Source of the DNA: Coptis chinensis
Taxonomy: Eukaryota; Streptophyta; Magnoliopsida; Ranunculales; Ranunculaceae
Direction: 5' to 3'
NCBI GenBank assembly: GCA_015680905.1
Contig: CM027382.1
Span: forward strand, 19,627,501-19,691,500
Length of the DNA: 64,000 bases
In this document: positions 22,769-33,400 of the stretch, piece by piece
Position numbering within the stretch: position 1 is the first letter of the stretch
Layout of the letters: every line of letters starts with the position of its first letter
Made by a program: the position numbers and the translations under genes
The notes under the pieces: generated by a model
What the model saw: only the letters and a program-made list of their open reading frames with translations
What the model was told of the DNA's origin: nothing
Databases searched by the model: none

Positions 22769-23806
22769 GGAACGAAGAGTTCCTCTCTTACCCTTTGCAA
22801 AACTTGTTTAATTGTTCTCACAAACATCTTGATTTTGGCGAATAACTCAAGAAGACAAGAACCCATCTTCATTCTTACCTTGATCTTTGGCACCATGTAT
22901 CCTTGAAGAAACCATCTCCATCCCTTTCTGACCTGGTTAATTCTTTGAGATTCATGGTAAATAACATAGAGACTTTTTATTTTGGGTCATCCTATTGACA
23001 CCCTCCAAATTGTAAGTGTTGGGCAGGCCCGACCTAATTTGCCCCAATTTGGGGTTTGTACTTGTGTTGGGCGCAACACCCCAAATCAAACACCCCCCAC
23101 CAAAGAACCGAGAAACCTAGAAACTGGAAAAGTCAGTTACATACCAGCCTTCATCTTCTTTACCTATAATTTCTAAGTTACACCACCACATTGCACCTAA
23201 ATTCACCCCATTCCAAACCGTATCCTCTAACATTCTCAAATTGCACTAAAAAAAATTAAATTTTCTTGCAGAACGCATCCTCCAATTGCACGCTTCAACA
23301 ACTTAAAGAGTGCCCAAGACAAAATATGTTTTTCAGGTCAATGACAAACTCGTAATAATATTATTTTTTTGTCTGCCCAACACGAAATCGAATGTGCCCG
23401 GGAGAGCCGTAATTTGTTGGGAAGAAAAAAAGAGAGAAATAGCATGGGTTTTCTCATTTTTTTGGGGACGAAGGCTTGTGATTTGTGAGTAGACTTCATT
23501 ATTTCACAAGACCTTCTCGTTTGATGCTACACAAGCTCTTGTAGCCACATGTTAGAAAAATAAATATAATATCATTGTAAAACATAACCTTATTTTTTAT
23601 GTTATTTTTATCAAAAATAGATATATATTCATTTAAGAATAATTTTAAAACGAATTTGTATAACAAATTTTCAATTTTTATAATCTATATTCCTTTTTTC
23701 ATTATTCTTTTTTGTGTTTTAAAAGTTACTATCATGTATTCATGTATCATGAAGTAAAACTGAATTCCTAAAAGCAAAACCAAATTTTTAACCCCAAATA
23801 TATAAA
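22769..23806. other. intergenic, no supported gene
   Basis: No coding feature is supported. A short palindromic CCCCAATTTGGGG lies near 23042. The 7-bp word ATATAAA at 23800-23806 is the left flank of the next element. Confidence 0.4.
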
Positions 23807-23996
23807 AGACATAATGATCTAAAAATACAACGTACTTTGCAGTTTTTTACATTAAATACAATGTATTATTTTTCTTGCCTAAAAATACAAGATACTTTCA
23901 ATTTTTTACAATTGATACCATCTGTTAAGTAGACCTAAACGGAATACGATTTGGCCGTTTAAAAAAGGCCACGTGACTTGCACGCACCACATTTTC
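23807..23996. repeat. left terminal inverted repeat
   Basis: It pairs with 28031-28218. It holds an internal ~60-bp imperfect duplication (CTAAAAATACAA at 23819 and 23879) and ends near GGCCACGTGACTTGCACGC. Confidence 0.85.
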
Positions 23997-24089
23997 CATC
24001 AAACTAACAAAAACATAATCAAATTTAAAAATTGAATTGCACCATTTGCAGCTGAACTAACAGGAAAAAAAAAGTTAAAGAATTTACTA

Positions 24090-27000
24090 AAGTTCGAGAG
24101 CTCCGAAATGTCCTCATGGTCATGACAAAAATCAAATCCGTGCAATTGAAGATCTTCTTCCTCCGCCAATTCTTCTGGAAGAATCCTATAACACCCCGTA
24201 TTTTTATTCGTATTTTCCTAATAATAATATTAATAGATAATAGATTAAATAAAATAGGATAAGTGTTAGTGGAAATAGGAGACGTGGGTTTATGGGATAA
24301 ACCTTCTTCCCTATTTCGGGGGGTTTTGTTTTGAACAGAAAGAAAACAGAATAGAGTTTTCTCACGAGAGTTTCTGGGGGAAAAACACAGCGAGAGTTTT
24401 ACACAGAAAAACGGGATCTTGCTGAAAGAAGAAAGGGAAGGTTTTCTTGTAGCTGGTTGATAATCGGAGAGCGCTACAGGTGAGTAGATTTTATCTCTCA
24501 CGGACTACTATAACGATGTTTTTTCATAAATTTCCAATCTACGGATTTATTATCAAAATATATAAGTTTTATGTTTAATTGTTCATTCTATTCGGTGCGT
24601 GATTTTTGGACTGCTGTTGAAACTCTTTAGTGCGATACTGTCACCTCCATACTATATCATGGAGGCGCGAGCCCCAAACACCGTCACTTCCTTAATATTT
24701 TTGATACTGTGATACTGTGGGTTGTGTAGATTTTGTTTTTTTGAACTGTTAAATTGTGTATTTGTTAGATGATGTTGGAATCGAATTTGTTGGTATAGTA
24801 TAGTGTTGGTTTGAATTAAGGGTGATTGTGGGTGTCGTGAGAGGCGGCTGTCGAAGCTTTGAAGAACTGTTAATGGCGTCGTCAAGCCAACAGAAGGAAA
24901 TTGTCGAAATTTTGTTAAAGTTTGAACTCCTTTTTGTTTTGATTGGGAATTGTTGATGATTTATGGACGGCAGTTGATGGTTGTTGGTGTCGTGAGATGG
25001 AGCTTTTGCAGAGCAGTAATGGCGTCCAGAATTTTTGTATTGTTTAACTTTGTTTTGTTTTGATTTTTTGTTGTGAGGTTTTTGTTGTTTGGTTATGGGT
25101 TGTTGGTGGTTGATTTGGGTGCTCAGAGGGGCCGATTGAAGCTTGAAGGAATAGTAATGGCCGTCAATCTCGATTTACCCAGTATAAGGGAATTGAAATT
25201 GGTTGGTATAGGTATGTAGGGGTTTGAAAAAGGAAGCAAACCGCTGCGTTTATAGTGGAGATAGGTGGCCGGTGGTGGCTATTGTGGTGGTGGAGGCGTT
25301 GGTGAAGTGAGGAAGAAGAAGAAGAAGACCACTGTTCGTGGGTTTTGTTTAGGTGGGCTTGGGCCGAGCTAGTATGTGGGCTTGTGGTTTTTTATTTTAT
25401 TTTCTTTTATGGGCTTAAGTTATGTTAGATTGGGCCTGGGAAAGACTAAACCCTTTGGGCCTTAGTCTTTGGGGTTTTGATCAGAGTTGACTTTGACCCT
25501 GGACTGGTTGACTGCTGTTGACTCTTGGCAGGTTGACTTTGACTTTGACCAGAGTTGACTTTTGACTAGGGTTGATTTTGACCAGTTGACCCAATTTGAT
25601 CTTTTAACTCGGATTATGATTCGGTCTATTAGGATAGGTCTAGGGCTATTAGCATGCTTGGCTTTAGGCTAAGACCGTTATATATATGTGTGTATGTGTA
25701 TTAACTACTAGGTGATATTTCAGTTTTTATGATATGCAACGTTATGACACTTAGACATTCATGAAACTAATAACGCGTAAACCAAAAATACATTTATCAA
25801 GATACTCATTCGTTCTCTGAAATGATATATACAATAAAGTTCAATAATGCGTAAACAATTTACCGCAACCTTATAGAACTCTCCACGCCTAAAGTTTTTG
25901 AATTGAGTTTTATGACTGTTGGTGTCATATGTTAGGTGGGCATTTATTGAATGTGTCATAAATGGCCCGTTAGCGTTATCTATGGGTATTCATTAAATGT
26001 GCCATGAATGACCCGGGTATTCATTGAATGTGCCATGAATGACCAGATTCTTTAGACTGTCCTAGAGAGGAACTAAGGTATTCGCCTTGCGGATTAGTTG
26101 TATTCTTTGATTATGCGAGTGTTTGGGTTTACTTTTTAATGCCTAATATAATATCTACAAAGGTTATATAGAAGTTCTAACTTTCTTTTGCAGGAGGGTA
26201 GGACTTAATAACATTTTGTCGCAGAACGCTTGATCCCTACCTTATCTGGTGATGGATATCGGTAAGTTTTAATTCAATGGTTTAGATATTAAAACGAGTT
26301 CTTATAATGAGTTATATAATGGAAGTCTTGCTTGGGAAGAAATTATCTTGGGTTAAAATGATGGAACTACCGCCTTCCAAGCCGTGAATGATTAAGTTAT
26401 GTGATAATATAAAGTGATTGTTTGAATAATTAAAGTATGATAATGGTTTTATGTGGTTAGTTTACTCATACCAAAGAAATTCCATTTTGTTTGACCCATG
26501 TTTGCTTTGTTTTGGTAACGTGGGTGTGTTCTTAGGAACATAGGTGGAAAGCGATGGAACCGTGGCGTTTGATTTGGAATTCTTGCCCCCGAGCGGTCGT
26601 TAGTTTTCTTTTAGGTCTGATTCTTATTGGAAGAATGTAATAACGTAGTTTACATTTTTAGTATGACATGAGAATACGATGTTGAGGACCTGTTATTCTT
26701 GAAATGTTATATTGATGATTTTTTATGGAAGATAGACTTGTATAAAGTAATAAAGAGAATTTTTGGAGATTGAATTTGTGGTTAAGATTGTTTATGATGT
26801 GGGTTTTAGGTTTTGATTTGTGTTCAGATCCACCCCGCCATAAAAGGTTTTTAGACAATCGAAGCCAAAGTGATGTTTGAGATATTTATATTTCAAATAT
26901 TCATTTTTTTTTTAATTGTTTAGAAATTCGGGCTGTGACAAATCCACTTACTATGCTGATGAAGGTGACCATGACTACTACTAGACTTTGAATGATCAGC

Positions 27001-27137
27001 AACATCCACGCGTCATGATGATGATGGGCATGGTCATGATGGTGATGAGAAGGAGAAGAACAAGAACCTGAATTGTCTACGTGTCCGAAACAGAAAGCGA
27101 AACCTATTACTGAAACGAAGACTAAAATTTGCAACAT
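24090..27137 (-). pseudogene. IAR1-like (ZIP-family) N-terminal exon fragment, split by solo LTR 2
   Basis: The fragment starts at ATG 27137 with a signal peptide (hydrophobic residues 3-17) and a histidine-rich loop (SHHHHDHAHHHHD). A +1-type frameshift in the His run then moves the frame to 'RVDVADHSK', followed by more Ser/His. The frame reaches the LTR at 26941 and resumes exactly at 24186 with 'LPEELAEEEDLQLHGF' and 'CHDHED'. That order (signal peptide, His-rich loop, LPEELAEEEDL) matches plant IAR1, an ER metal transporter of the ZIP family linked to IAA-amino-acid response. All ZIP membrane helices are missing, so it cannot transport. Its position inside long TIRs indicates transposon capture. 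A real parental gene should exist elsewhere. Confidence 0.6.
24187..26940 (+). mobile_element. long solo LTR 2 (related to solo LTR 1), 2.75 kb
   Basis: Starts TATAACACCCCG (first G mutated to A) and ends TTCGGGCTGTGACA, flanked by the perfect 5-bp duplication AATCC (24182-24186, 26941-26945). It shares with solo LTR 1 a CAG/GTGAGTAG donor-like site (about 24479-24487), four GAAGCTT...ATGGCG repeat units (24655-25160), a GTTGAC/TTTGACC block (25490-25600), ATTGAATGTG repeats (25930-26050) and a TTTTGCAGGAGGGTAGG acceptor-like site (about 26186-26203). It splits the IAR1-like exon, so it came after the capture. Confidence 0.85.
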
Positions 27138-27441
27138 TTCAAATGAAGGGGGGGTTTAGTTGAGATATAATTGCGGGGGGGGTTTACAACAAGTGCCTTG
27201 AATTGAATTGTGATGAAAAGAACGGCAACGAAAAAAAGTACTATAATCCCAATTATAATACCGAACGTTACTTATTGCTTCTTCCTCAAAGCCCTACAAA
27301 GCTCTCATCTCAAAGTCTCAAATCCCTCAATCCCAACATCGCATTTCTTTCTTCATACATTCACACTTTTGCATCAAAAGAGCCAAGTGCAAGAACAAAA
27401 AATAAGGAGATTTCTCAAAGCTTGTCAATGTTTAGTGTGAG

Positions 27442-27969
27442 ATGAAGAAAAACCATCTTTATCTGCAAACCTTCTTCTTTCTTTCACCATATTTCTTACT
27501 TATATTTCTTCCCAAGAAACTTTCATTTCTAGCACAAGTGATCTCACTGATGCAGAAGTGAAGTACATTCGTCATAGACAACTTTTATACTACAGAGATG
27601 AGTTTGGTGACAGGGGAGAGAATGTTTCTACTAACCCTTCACTTGTTTTTGAGAACCCCAAGAATCAAGAATGCTTATATTACATTACAAGCTTGGAAAC
27701 AAACCATCATTTATGATCCATTGAATCAAATAGGAAACTGGGTCGGATCTGATGTTTGTTCTTACAGAGGCGTGTTCTGCACTAATGCAACTGCTGATTC
27801 AACAATCCAAACTGTAGCTAGTATTGATCTTAATCATGGCGATATCGCCGGGTACTTGCCTGAAGAATTAGGTTTGCTTGTTGATATTGTATTGTTTCAT
27901 ATCAATTCCAATTGTTTTTGTGGTATTGTCCCTCACAAATTTGAGAAATTGAAACTGTTAATAGCATAG
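27442..27969 (+). pseudogene. leucine-rich-repeat extensin (LRX) 5' fragment
   Basis: The start region (ATG 27442) encodes a signal peptide in one frame; a shift in an early A-run moves to the frame holding 'LTDAEVKYIRHRQLLYYRDEF', and another one-base shift near 27650 moves to 'NAYITLQAWKQTI', 'NWVGSDVCSYRGVFC' and 'LNHGDIAGYLPEELGLL'. These are hallmark N-terminal and first-LRR motifs of LRX cell-wall proteins, which link the wall to RALF/FERONIA signalling. The fragment ends inside the LRR region at about 27960, close to the right TIR; the remaining LRRs and the extensin tail are absent. The two frameshifts and truncation make it non-functional as an LRX. Confidence 0.8.
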
Positions 27970-28030
27970 CGTGAGTGCAAACAAGGGTGGTTAGTTTCTG
28001 GTGCCACTCGACGGTTGAAAACAACTGAGA

Positions 28031-28218
28031 AAACGTGGTGTGTGCAAGTCATGTGGCCTTTTTTAAACGGCCAAATCTTATTCCGTTTAGGTCTACTTAA
28101 CAGATGGTATCAATTGTAAAAAATTGAAAGTATCTTGTATTTTTAGGCAAGAAAAATAATACATTTAATTTAATGTAAAAAACTGCAAAGTATGATGTAT
28201 TTTTAGGTCATTATGTCT
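28031..28218. repeat. right terminal inverted repeat
   Basis: Reverse complement of 23807-23996 with only scattered mismatches and one or two small gaps. It starts just after the broken end of the LRX fragment. Confidence 0.85.
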
Positions 28219-28225
28219 ATATAAA

Positions 28226-28556
28226 ATTTAGTTTAACAAAAATAAAAAATAAAAATCCACATAACTTTTATAAAAAAATTTCAAATCCAAATAATTTGAC
28301 AAAAATTCCATATGCAACATTTAATTTTAAATACATAGGATAAAGTGGTCAAAATGATTTGTATTCAGCATTCAGGAACAAATTATTCTGACAAAAAACA
28401 GCATTCAGGGACAAATTATTCTGACAAAAAACAAATATGTTTTTCTTCTGAGTTCAGCATTTAAAGGGTGGGCCGATTCAGCATTCGAGTGGCCAATTCA
28501 GCATTCAGGATTCAACGTTCCAGGATTCAATGTTCAGAGTCTCAGAAAAACAAACA
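28226..28556. repeat. AT-rich DNA and TTCAGCATTCAG-type repeat cluster
   Basis: At least six copies of the TTCAGCATTC word occur between 28366 and 28540, some duplicated with ACAAATTATTCTGACAAAAA (28380 and 28411). The cluster ends CAAACAACAC at 28560. It is probably the subterminal region of a small DNA transposon shared with 21612-21775. Confidence 0.5.
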
Positions 28557-28560
28557 ACAC

Positions 28561-28648
28561 TAAGTCTAGTCCTGGTCCAAATTCCCACTTTCAAAAGTTC
28601 AATCTAAGTCTAGTCCTGGTCCCAAATTCCCACCTCCATGTACCCATC
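28561..28648. repeat. 44-bp tandem duplication across the asparaginase stop codon
   Basis: TAAGTCTAGTCCTGGTCC recurs with period 44 at 28561 and 28605. The second copy includes the gene's stop (28610-28612) and last codons; the first lies in the 3' UTR. The coding sequence stays intact. Confidence 0.85.
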
Positions 28649-30958
28649 TTCTGTAGCAGATCCCCTAAACATTCCAGTGGTGTTGAATCCACAAGCAACC
28701 TCCCCCTTATTAGAAACAGCGATGATCCCAGCTTTCCCTTCATCCAATCTTTCTTTCACCACAAAGTCGACCGCATCCTGAAGTCCTAGGCCCTTGTATT
28801 CCATAACTGCAGCAACCTCTCTGGCTAAAGTACCACGAATTATGGCCTCACCCTCACCAGTGCATGATACGCCACAAAGGTCACAAGCGTAGGTTCCAGC
28901 GCCTATCAGGGGTGAGTCACCAATGCGACCCATCATTTTGTTCATAAGCCCACCTGTGGATGTTGCAGCCGCACACCGACCTTGGCTATCAACCACCACA
29001 CAGCCAACTGTCTCTGGTGCATATATGCTTATTGGTAGGCCATTCATTTGTAGTGCGCTCTCGATTGCTCCAGCACCAGCACTACATGTTCCGAGGATTG
29101 GGATCCTATAATCAAACTGCACCAGAACGAAGGATGAATCTTGAGAATTGGTGATGTAACAAAAATATAGGGAAAAACCCAAACAAAACTAAAACTACAC
29201 TTATTTAATTGCTTCATATTCGTGGAATAATGCAATATTTAATTGGTGACTACTGTTGTCTTAGATTTCTGATAGGCCTATTATATCCTCTTTAATGCTC
29301 AACTTCATAGTTCATACTTCATACACCACAAGATCTATTCTGGTCCCCCGGATTGGTAAATTGGCCGTTCATATGTTCTTCAAGCTTCTTGTCTGGAAGC
29401 ATAACAGCATGGGCCCTATTAAACCCACTTTCCTCTGGCTTAAAGGCGCTTAATAGTTTATTCTGACTGCATGTACCCCACACAAAGCAAGTTCAATTGT
29501 AGACTAAGCAAGTTGTTCTGACTTACTTCGTAGATGTCACGCACCATAGTACCCACATCTTTGGAGGTAAGTGTAATAATTGAAACAAGATTCTGGACAA
29601 AATTTTCAAAGAGATTCCATTCTGATAATAATCTGATTTAAATATCTCATAAGAAAATCTTTTTCGCAGTACTGTATTCTCTTTTTCGCAACCAGATTCC
29701 TAACACATAGTTAATCATCTGATACATAGTTGATTTTCTGATGAAGAACACCATTTATATTCCTGAATTTCTTGTGCACACTTGTATATTTCAAAGTATG
29801 TAAAATTAACCAAAACCAAAAAAGACCTTCAAATTTGGTCGTAACTGTAGATGATCCGATCTACTCTGCAAATAGTATATAGGTGAGTGCCAAGCCAACT
29901 CGGCCCTTGCCATATCTATGTCTAAGTAGGCCTGGAAATACCATTAGTTTCGCTAAATTGGAGAATTGAAAAGTAATCAATTTCAGGACAAACAATCTTA
30001 ATTTTTTTAATTAATAATAGAATCTCTCATTAACTACCTGAATATCACTCTGCAATCTGCAACAACACATAAAAATTATTTTAAAATGTACATCCCAAAA
30101 TTCTGTTTTGCATATTTTAAAAATGTGCAAGCAATCCCCACACTTTTTTTTTTCATCATTTAGTTACGTACATTGTGGAGTAATAGGCTTTAGGCTTTTA
30201 GCACAGAAATTATAAGATACGAACTACTTTATCAGTAAAGATGATCTACAAAATCCGAGAATCAAATCAACGTACCACGATGGAGTTTGCTTCCTTGGCC
30301 AACTTCAACATCCCCTTATTATCCTCTGTGATGAAATATTCATTGTCCACCAATTCTACGCCCTATCAAAACCCCCAAAATAAAATTATAAGCACATGGT
30401 TAAACTAACAAAATTAGAACAGATCAGACAAATCTACACGTTAGTTGTAACCAAATAAAACTTTTCCATACCTGTTTTCTTGCAAATTCTTCAGCGCCTG
30501 AGAAAGCAAGATACGAATGAGGAGACTTCTCCATAACAAGTCGAGCAAGTGAAACCGGATTCTTCACAGTGCTGATTCCTGATACGGCTCCACATCGCCT
30601 TTTCGGTCCATCCATTATACTGGCTTCCATTTCCACGGTTCCATTTTCAGTTAACGCCGATCCACGACCCGAATTAAATAACGGATCGGTCTCCAATTCT
30701 CGTACCTACAATCAAATAAATCACCAAAATTAGTAACACATTGTAACACGTCTTTCATGGTATCCTCATAGCAAGTTAATAAATAAAAAAACTTACAACA
30801 AGTTCTACAACATCGACGGCAGAGAGAGAAGTGCGAAGAGCGGAAATGCCGAGATTGAGGCAACGAGCAAGTAGTTGTTTGGCTTCTTCTTGGCGGTGTG
30901 TTGGGAGATTTGGGTCGACCCCTGCGCCACCATGCACCGCTATAGCCCAACCACCCAT
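28610..30958 (-). CDS. ASPGA1: isoaspartyl peptidase / L-asparaginase (ASPGA1-like), four exons
   Basis: CDS is complement(28610..29116, 30276..30362, 30472..30705, 30797..30958), about 329 residues. All three introns are phase 0 with GT/AG borders (donors GTAAGT, GTATGG, GTACG). Exon 1 opens '[13 protein letters not shown]', exon 2 carries '[12 protein letters not shown]' and 'MEASIMDG', exon 4 the autocleavage/catalytic site '...ETVGCVVVD' (Thr about residue 197), then '[20 protein letters not shown]' and 'GEGEAIIR'. This is a plant Ntn-hydrolase that splits itself at the Thr and hydrolyses L-asparagine and isoaspartyl dipeptides, releasing aspartate for nitrogen remobilisation, probably cytosolic. 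Length is close to the family's ~315-325. The start at 30958 gives the family's usual N-terminus. It appears functional. Confidence 0.93.
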
Positions 30959-31022
30959 ATTGTCTCTCTCTTGCTCTTCACACTTTCTCTTTTTGTTTCT
31001 TTATGCCGGTGTGGGATTGTAG

Positions 31023-31958
31023 GATCTCTCTTGGCGACGTTTATTTATAGGCAATTTCGGACTTGAAATTTTTTATTAACTTGAAATATTTGATTTGGAA
31101 TCCATTTAAGATTTTGTTGTATCCCACTTGTTGCGGAGTTCTGGTTTTGGAATCTATGTGGTTTAGACAGATTTGGTTGGTGGCCTGGTGCACGTGTTTC
31201 AATGGAATCCTTTTGTCCATGTTTCCAAATTAAACCTGTAGTCCCAAGACACATGGACAACAAAGATGGTAGTACTTCAAAATTTCAAAGCCTATACTTG
31301 AAATACCAACATATAACCAATTAAGTATCGTACCAATCTCCCAGATTTTGGCATTTTAGACCATGGTACATAACTTACCAAACATTAGGCAATAATCGAG
31401 AATTTGCAAATATTTTTCTATTTGGAAATTTAGGACACGTGGAAATACAGGTAATAAAATTCAATATTTTGTAGGATTTTATTACCAAAGAAAAGAAAAT
31501 TTGAGTAACTAAAGGGCTCTTTTAAACGCTAACTACCAGTTAAAAGCATCCGTTCGACCGTTCTAAAACATAGGCATACTTGAAATACACATTAGGATTG
31601 TTATTGATGTTAATGTCGATAGTGATAGGACTACCGTATGTACTAAAGCATTTTTAGAGTATCAGGATTGTGATTCAGTGTTTTCGTGGGGCATCTCATT
31701 AATGGGTTTTTGGCGCGAGTTAAATCAGGTTTACAGTATTTTTACCATTTCGGAGTAGGCTCTGAATCTCTAACTAACACTGCCCACTATGTATGGCTTT
31801 TGTGAAATGGTATTTTGGACAAATTGAAGTGAGATACGACTACACTTTCAGATTTGTGAGATTCCCATTCTTTCTTTCTTTTTTGATGGAAGTGAAGATT
31901 CCCATTTTTTTAAATTTTACATGTTCATAAAACTCATGAAAGTGACTAATTTAAGGCA
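31023..31958. other. intergenic, asparaginase upstream region
   Basis: Upstream of the asparaginase gene. A TATTTATAG word at 31040-31048 could be a TATA box read on the minus strand (CTATAAATA), about 85 bp before the start codon. Otherwise nothing is recognised. Confidence 0.4.
31040..31048 (-). promoter_or_regulatory. probable TATA box of the asparaginase gene
   Basis: On the minus strand the sequence reads CTATAAATA, at a plausible distance (about 85 bp) upstream of the ATG at 30958. No transcript evidence is available. Confidence 0.45.
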
Positions 31959-31966
31959 TTTCTATG

Positions 31967-32092
31967 CAGGGGTGGATCCAGGATGGGTACTGGGCTGCTC
32001 ATAATAATTTACACTAACAATTTAAGGCATTTTTTGTTTTTTTTGGCAAAGTTAGGGTGGGCTATAGCTCCCCCTCCCCGGATCCGCCCTTG
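31967..32092. mobile_element. small hAT-like MITE, 126 bp
   Basis: Terminal inverted repeats CAGGGGTGGATCCAGG and CCCCGGATCCGCCCTTG pair well. Flanking 8-mers TTTCTATG (31959-31966) and TTTTTATG (32093-32100) match at 7 of 8, the hAT duplication length. A one-ended relative is at 12897. Confidence 0.75.
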
Positions 32093-32100
32093 TTTTTATG

Positions 32101-32893
32101 CCAAAGGTTCATATGTTATATTTTTTGAAATTCTTGATTATGACATTTATTTGATCGACATAGGTTTGTAGTCGCGGCCAGACATATCAGAGGACAAGTC
32201 CAACTTTAACAAATGAACTTTCAAAAGCTTATGCCATTAAATTTGGAGCATCCAGCCAACTCAGAATCATTTGGTTATATCTTACGAGTAGAAACCTTTA
32301 AGTTCTTGCATACTACGCTTCTAAATTATAAATAAGTTTGAAATTTTGGCACCTAAGATTTCAACATGTCATTGATGTTTTAATTATTGTTTCGACATGT
32401 TAAATTGCCAATTAGTGGTCTGATTTCTGAGAGGTCTCGGATTCAACTCCTACCATGTGAAAATATCCTATCTTTCAATCATTGGATTTCCAGCATGCCC
32501 AACTGAGGGAGAGTGTTGACATATATGAGCTTTTAATATATTGATAGAATTGACCATTCACATAAATTCAAACTTATGGAGAAATTGACAATTTAATATG
32601 ACAAATTGCATATTTTCTTTTTTGGTGAATCATGCACAAATGCGCCCCATTTTATGTTTCAACACTTGAAACTTTGTGACCGGAAATATTGCAATATTGA
32701 TTCTAAAATCCCCAACTGATATTTCAATTTTTTAGTAGCCAAAAACCCAAAAGTATATCAACTAAAATAACATTACAAATCATTGGTTACAAAATGTATA
32801 CCTACCAAAATAACATTGCATATCATAGTCTAAAAAAACATCATTAAGGTGTAGAAGATCAAATAATTGACGGATAACTACATAAGAGCATCG
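32101..32893. other. intergenic, no supported gene
   Basis: AT-rich. A tRNA B-box-like GGATTCAACTCC near 32450 has no A box or cloverleaf that I can draw, so no tRNA or SINE is called. Confidence 0.4.
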
Positions 32894-32896
32894 TCA

Positions 32897-33397
32897 ACGC
32901 GCTGCTATATTCCATTTCTAATGTGATTGGTAGCAATTTTGTTCACAAACGCGCTACCAAGTTGTTTCTATCTTAGTAATTGTTAAATTCTCGACCAAAA
33001 TACTCAGAAATTTAGTAGTCACTCGCACGAGACAACTTTAGTCGTCCAGATGGTGGGCGGGCCAAGTTTTGTCGTCTAGAAGTTGATATTTTTGTTAATA
33101 AAAAATTAAAACGGCTGTAATAAAAAAATTCATCATCATTTTTTGAACGGGTTAAGTTTTGTCGTTTCAATGTTTTGATTTTTTTTAGTAAAAAAATTAG
33201 GGATAGACGAGATAACTATTCTCGTTTGAATATTGGTTTTTTTTTAATAAAAAAATTGAAGTGTTCGGGGCAAATTTTGTCGTTCGAAATAGAAACCAAA
33301 AATATCAAAAAAAAAAATGCGTTAGTATATAAACTGGTTTTAACAAATTTGACCAAATTAAAATAGTGATGTGTGGCAAAAAAATTTAGCAGCGCGT
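32897..33397. mobile_element. TIR element (MITE), 501 bp, with internal TTTTGTCGT repeats
   Basis: ACGCGCTGCTA (32897-32907) and TAGCAGCGCGT (33387-33397) are exact inverted ends flanked by TCA on both sides, a possible 3-bp target duplication. Inside, four ~65-70-bp units (about 33025-33290) carry AANTTTTGTCGT followed by a T-rich and an A-rich run. Three-base duplication suits CACTA or PIF/Harbinger types, but the ends match neither consensus, so the superfamily is open. Confidence 0.55.
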
Positions 33398-33400
33398 TCA

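Larger units (their letters stand above)
23807..28218. mobile_element. Pack-MULE-like element with ~190-bp terminal inverted repeats and two captured gene fragments
   Basis: Arms 23807-23996 and 28031-28218 are reverse complements at roughly 95% by eye, beginning AGACATAATG. The words directly outside are both ATATAAA (23800-23806, 28219-28225), a possible 7-bp target duplication, though it is AT-rich and short for a MULE. Between the arms lie an IAR1-like first exon on the minus strand and an LRX 5' end on the plus strand, head to head, plus a later 2.75 kb solo LTR. Without the LTR the element is about 1.65 kb. Long TIRs with captured host exons and no transposase fit a Pack-MULE; the superfamily is inferred. 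Confidence 0.7.

Noticed and set aside
24025-24501. 158-codon minus-strand frame across the edge of solo LTR 2
   Set aside because: It mixes LTR sequence with the captured IAR1-like exon in the wrong frame; the exon is read in another frame.
28923-29235. Plus- and minus-strand short frames over asparaginase exon 4
   Set aside because: Shadows of the real coding frame and of retained intron sequence.
32380-32480. tRNA/SINE-like B box (GGATTCAACTCC); a similar GGGTTCGACTC at 37611
   Set aside because: No A box, acceptor stem or cloverleaf could be drawn at either place.
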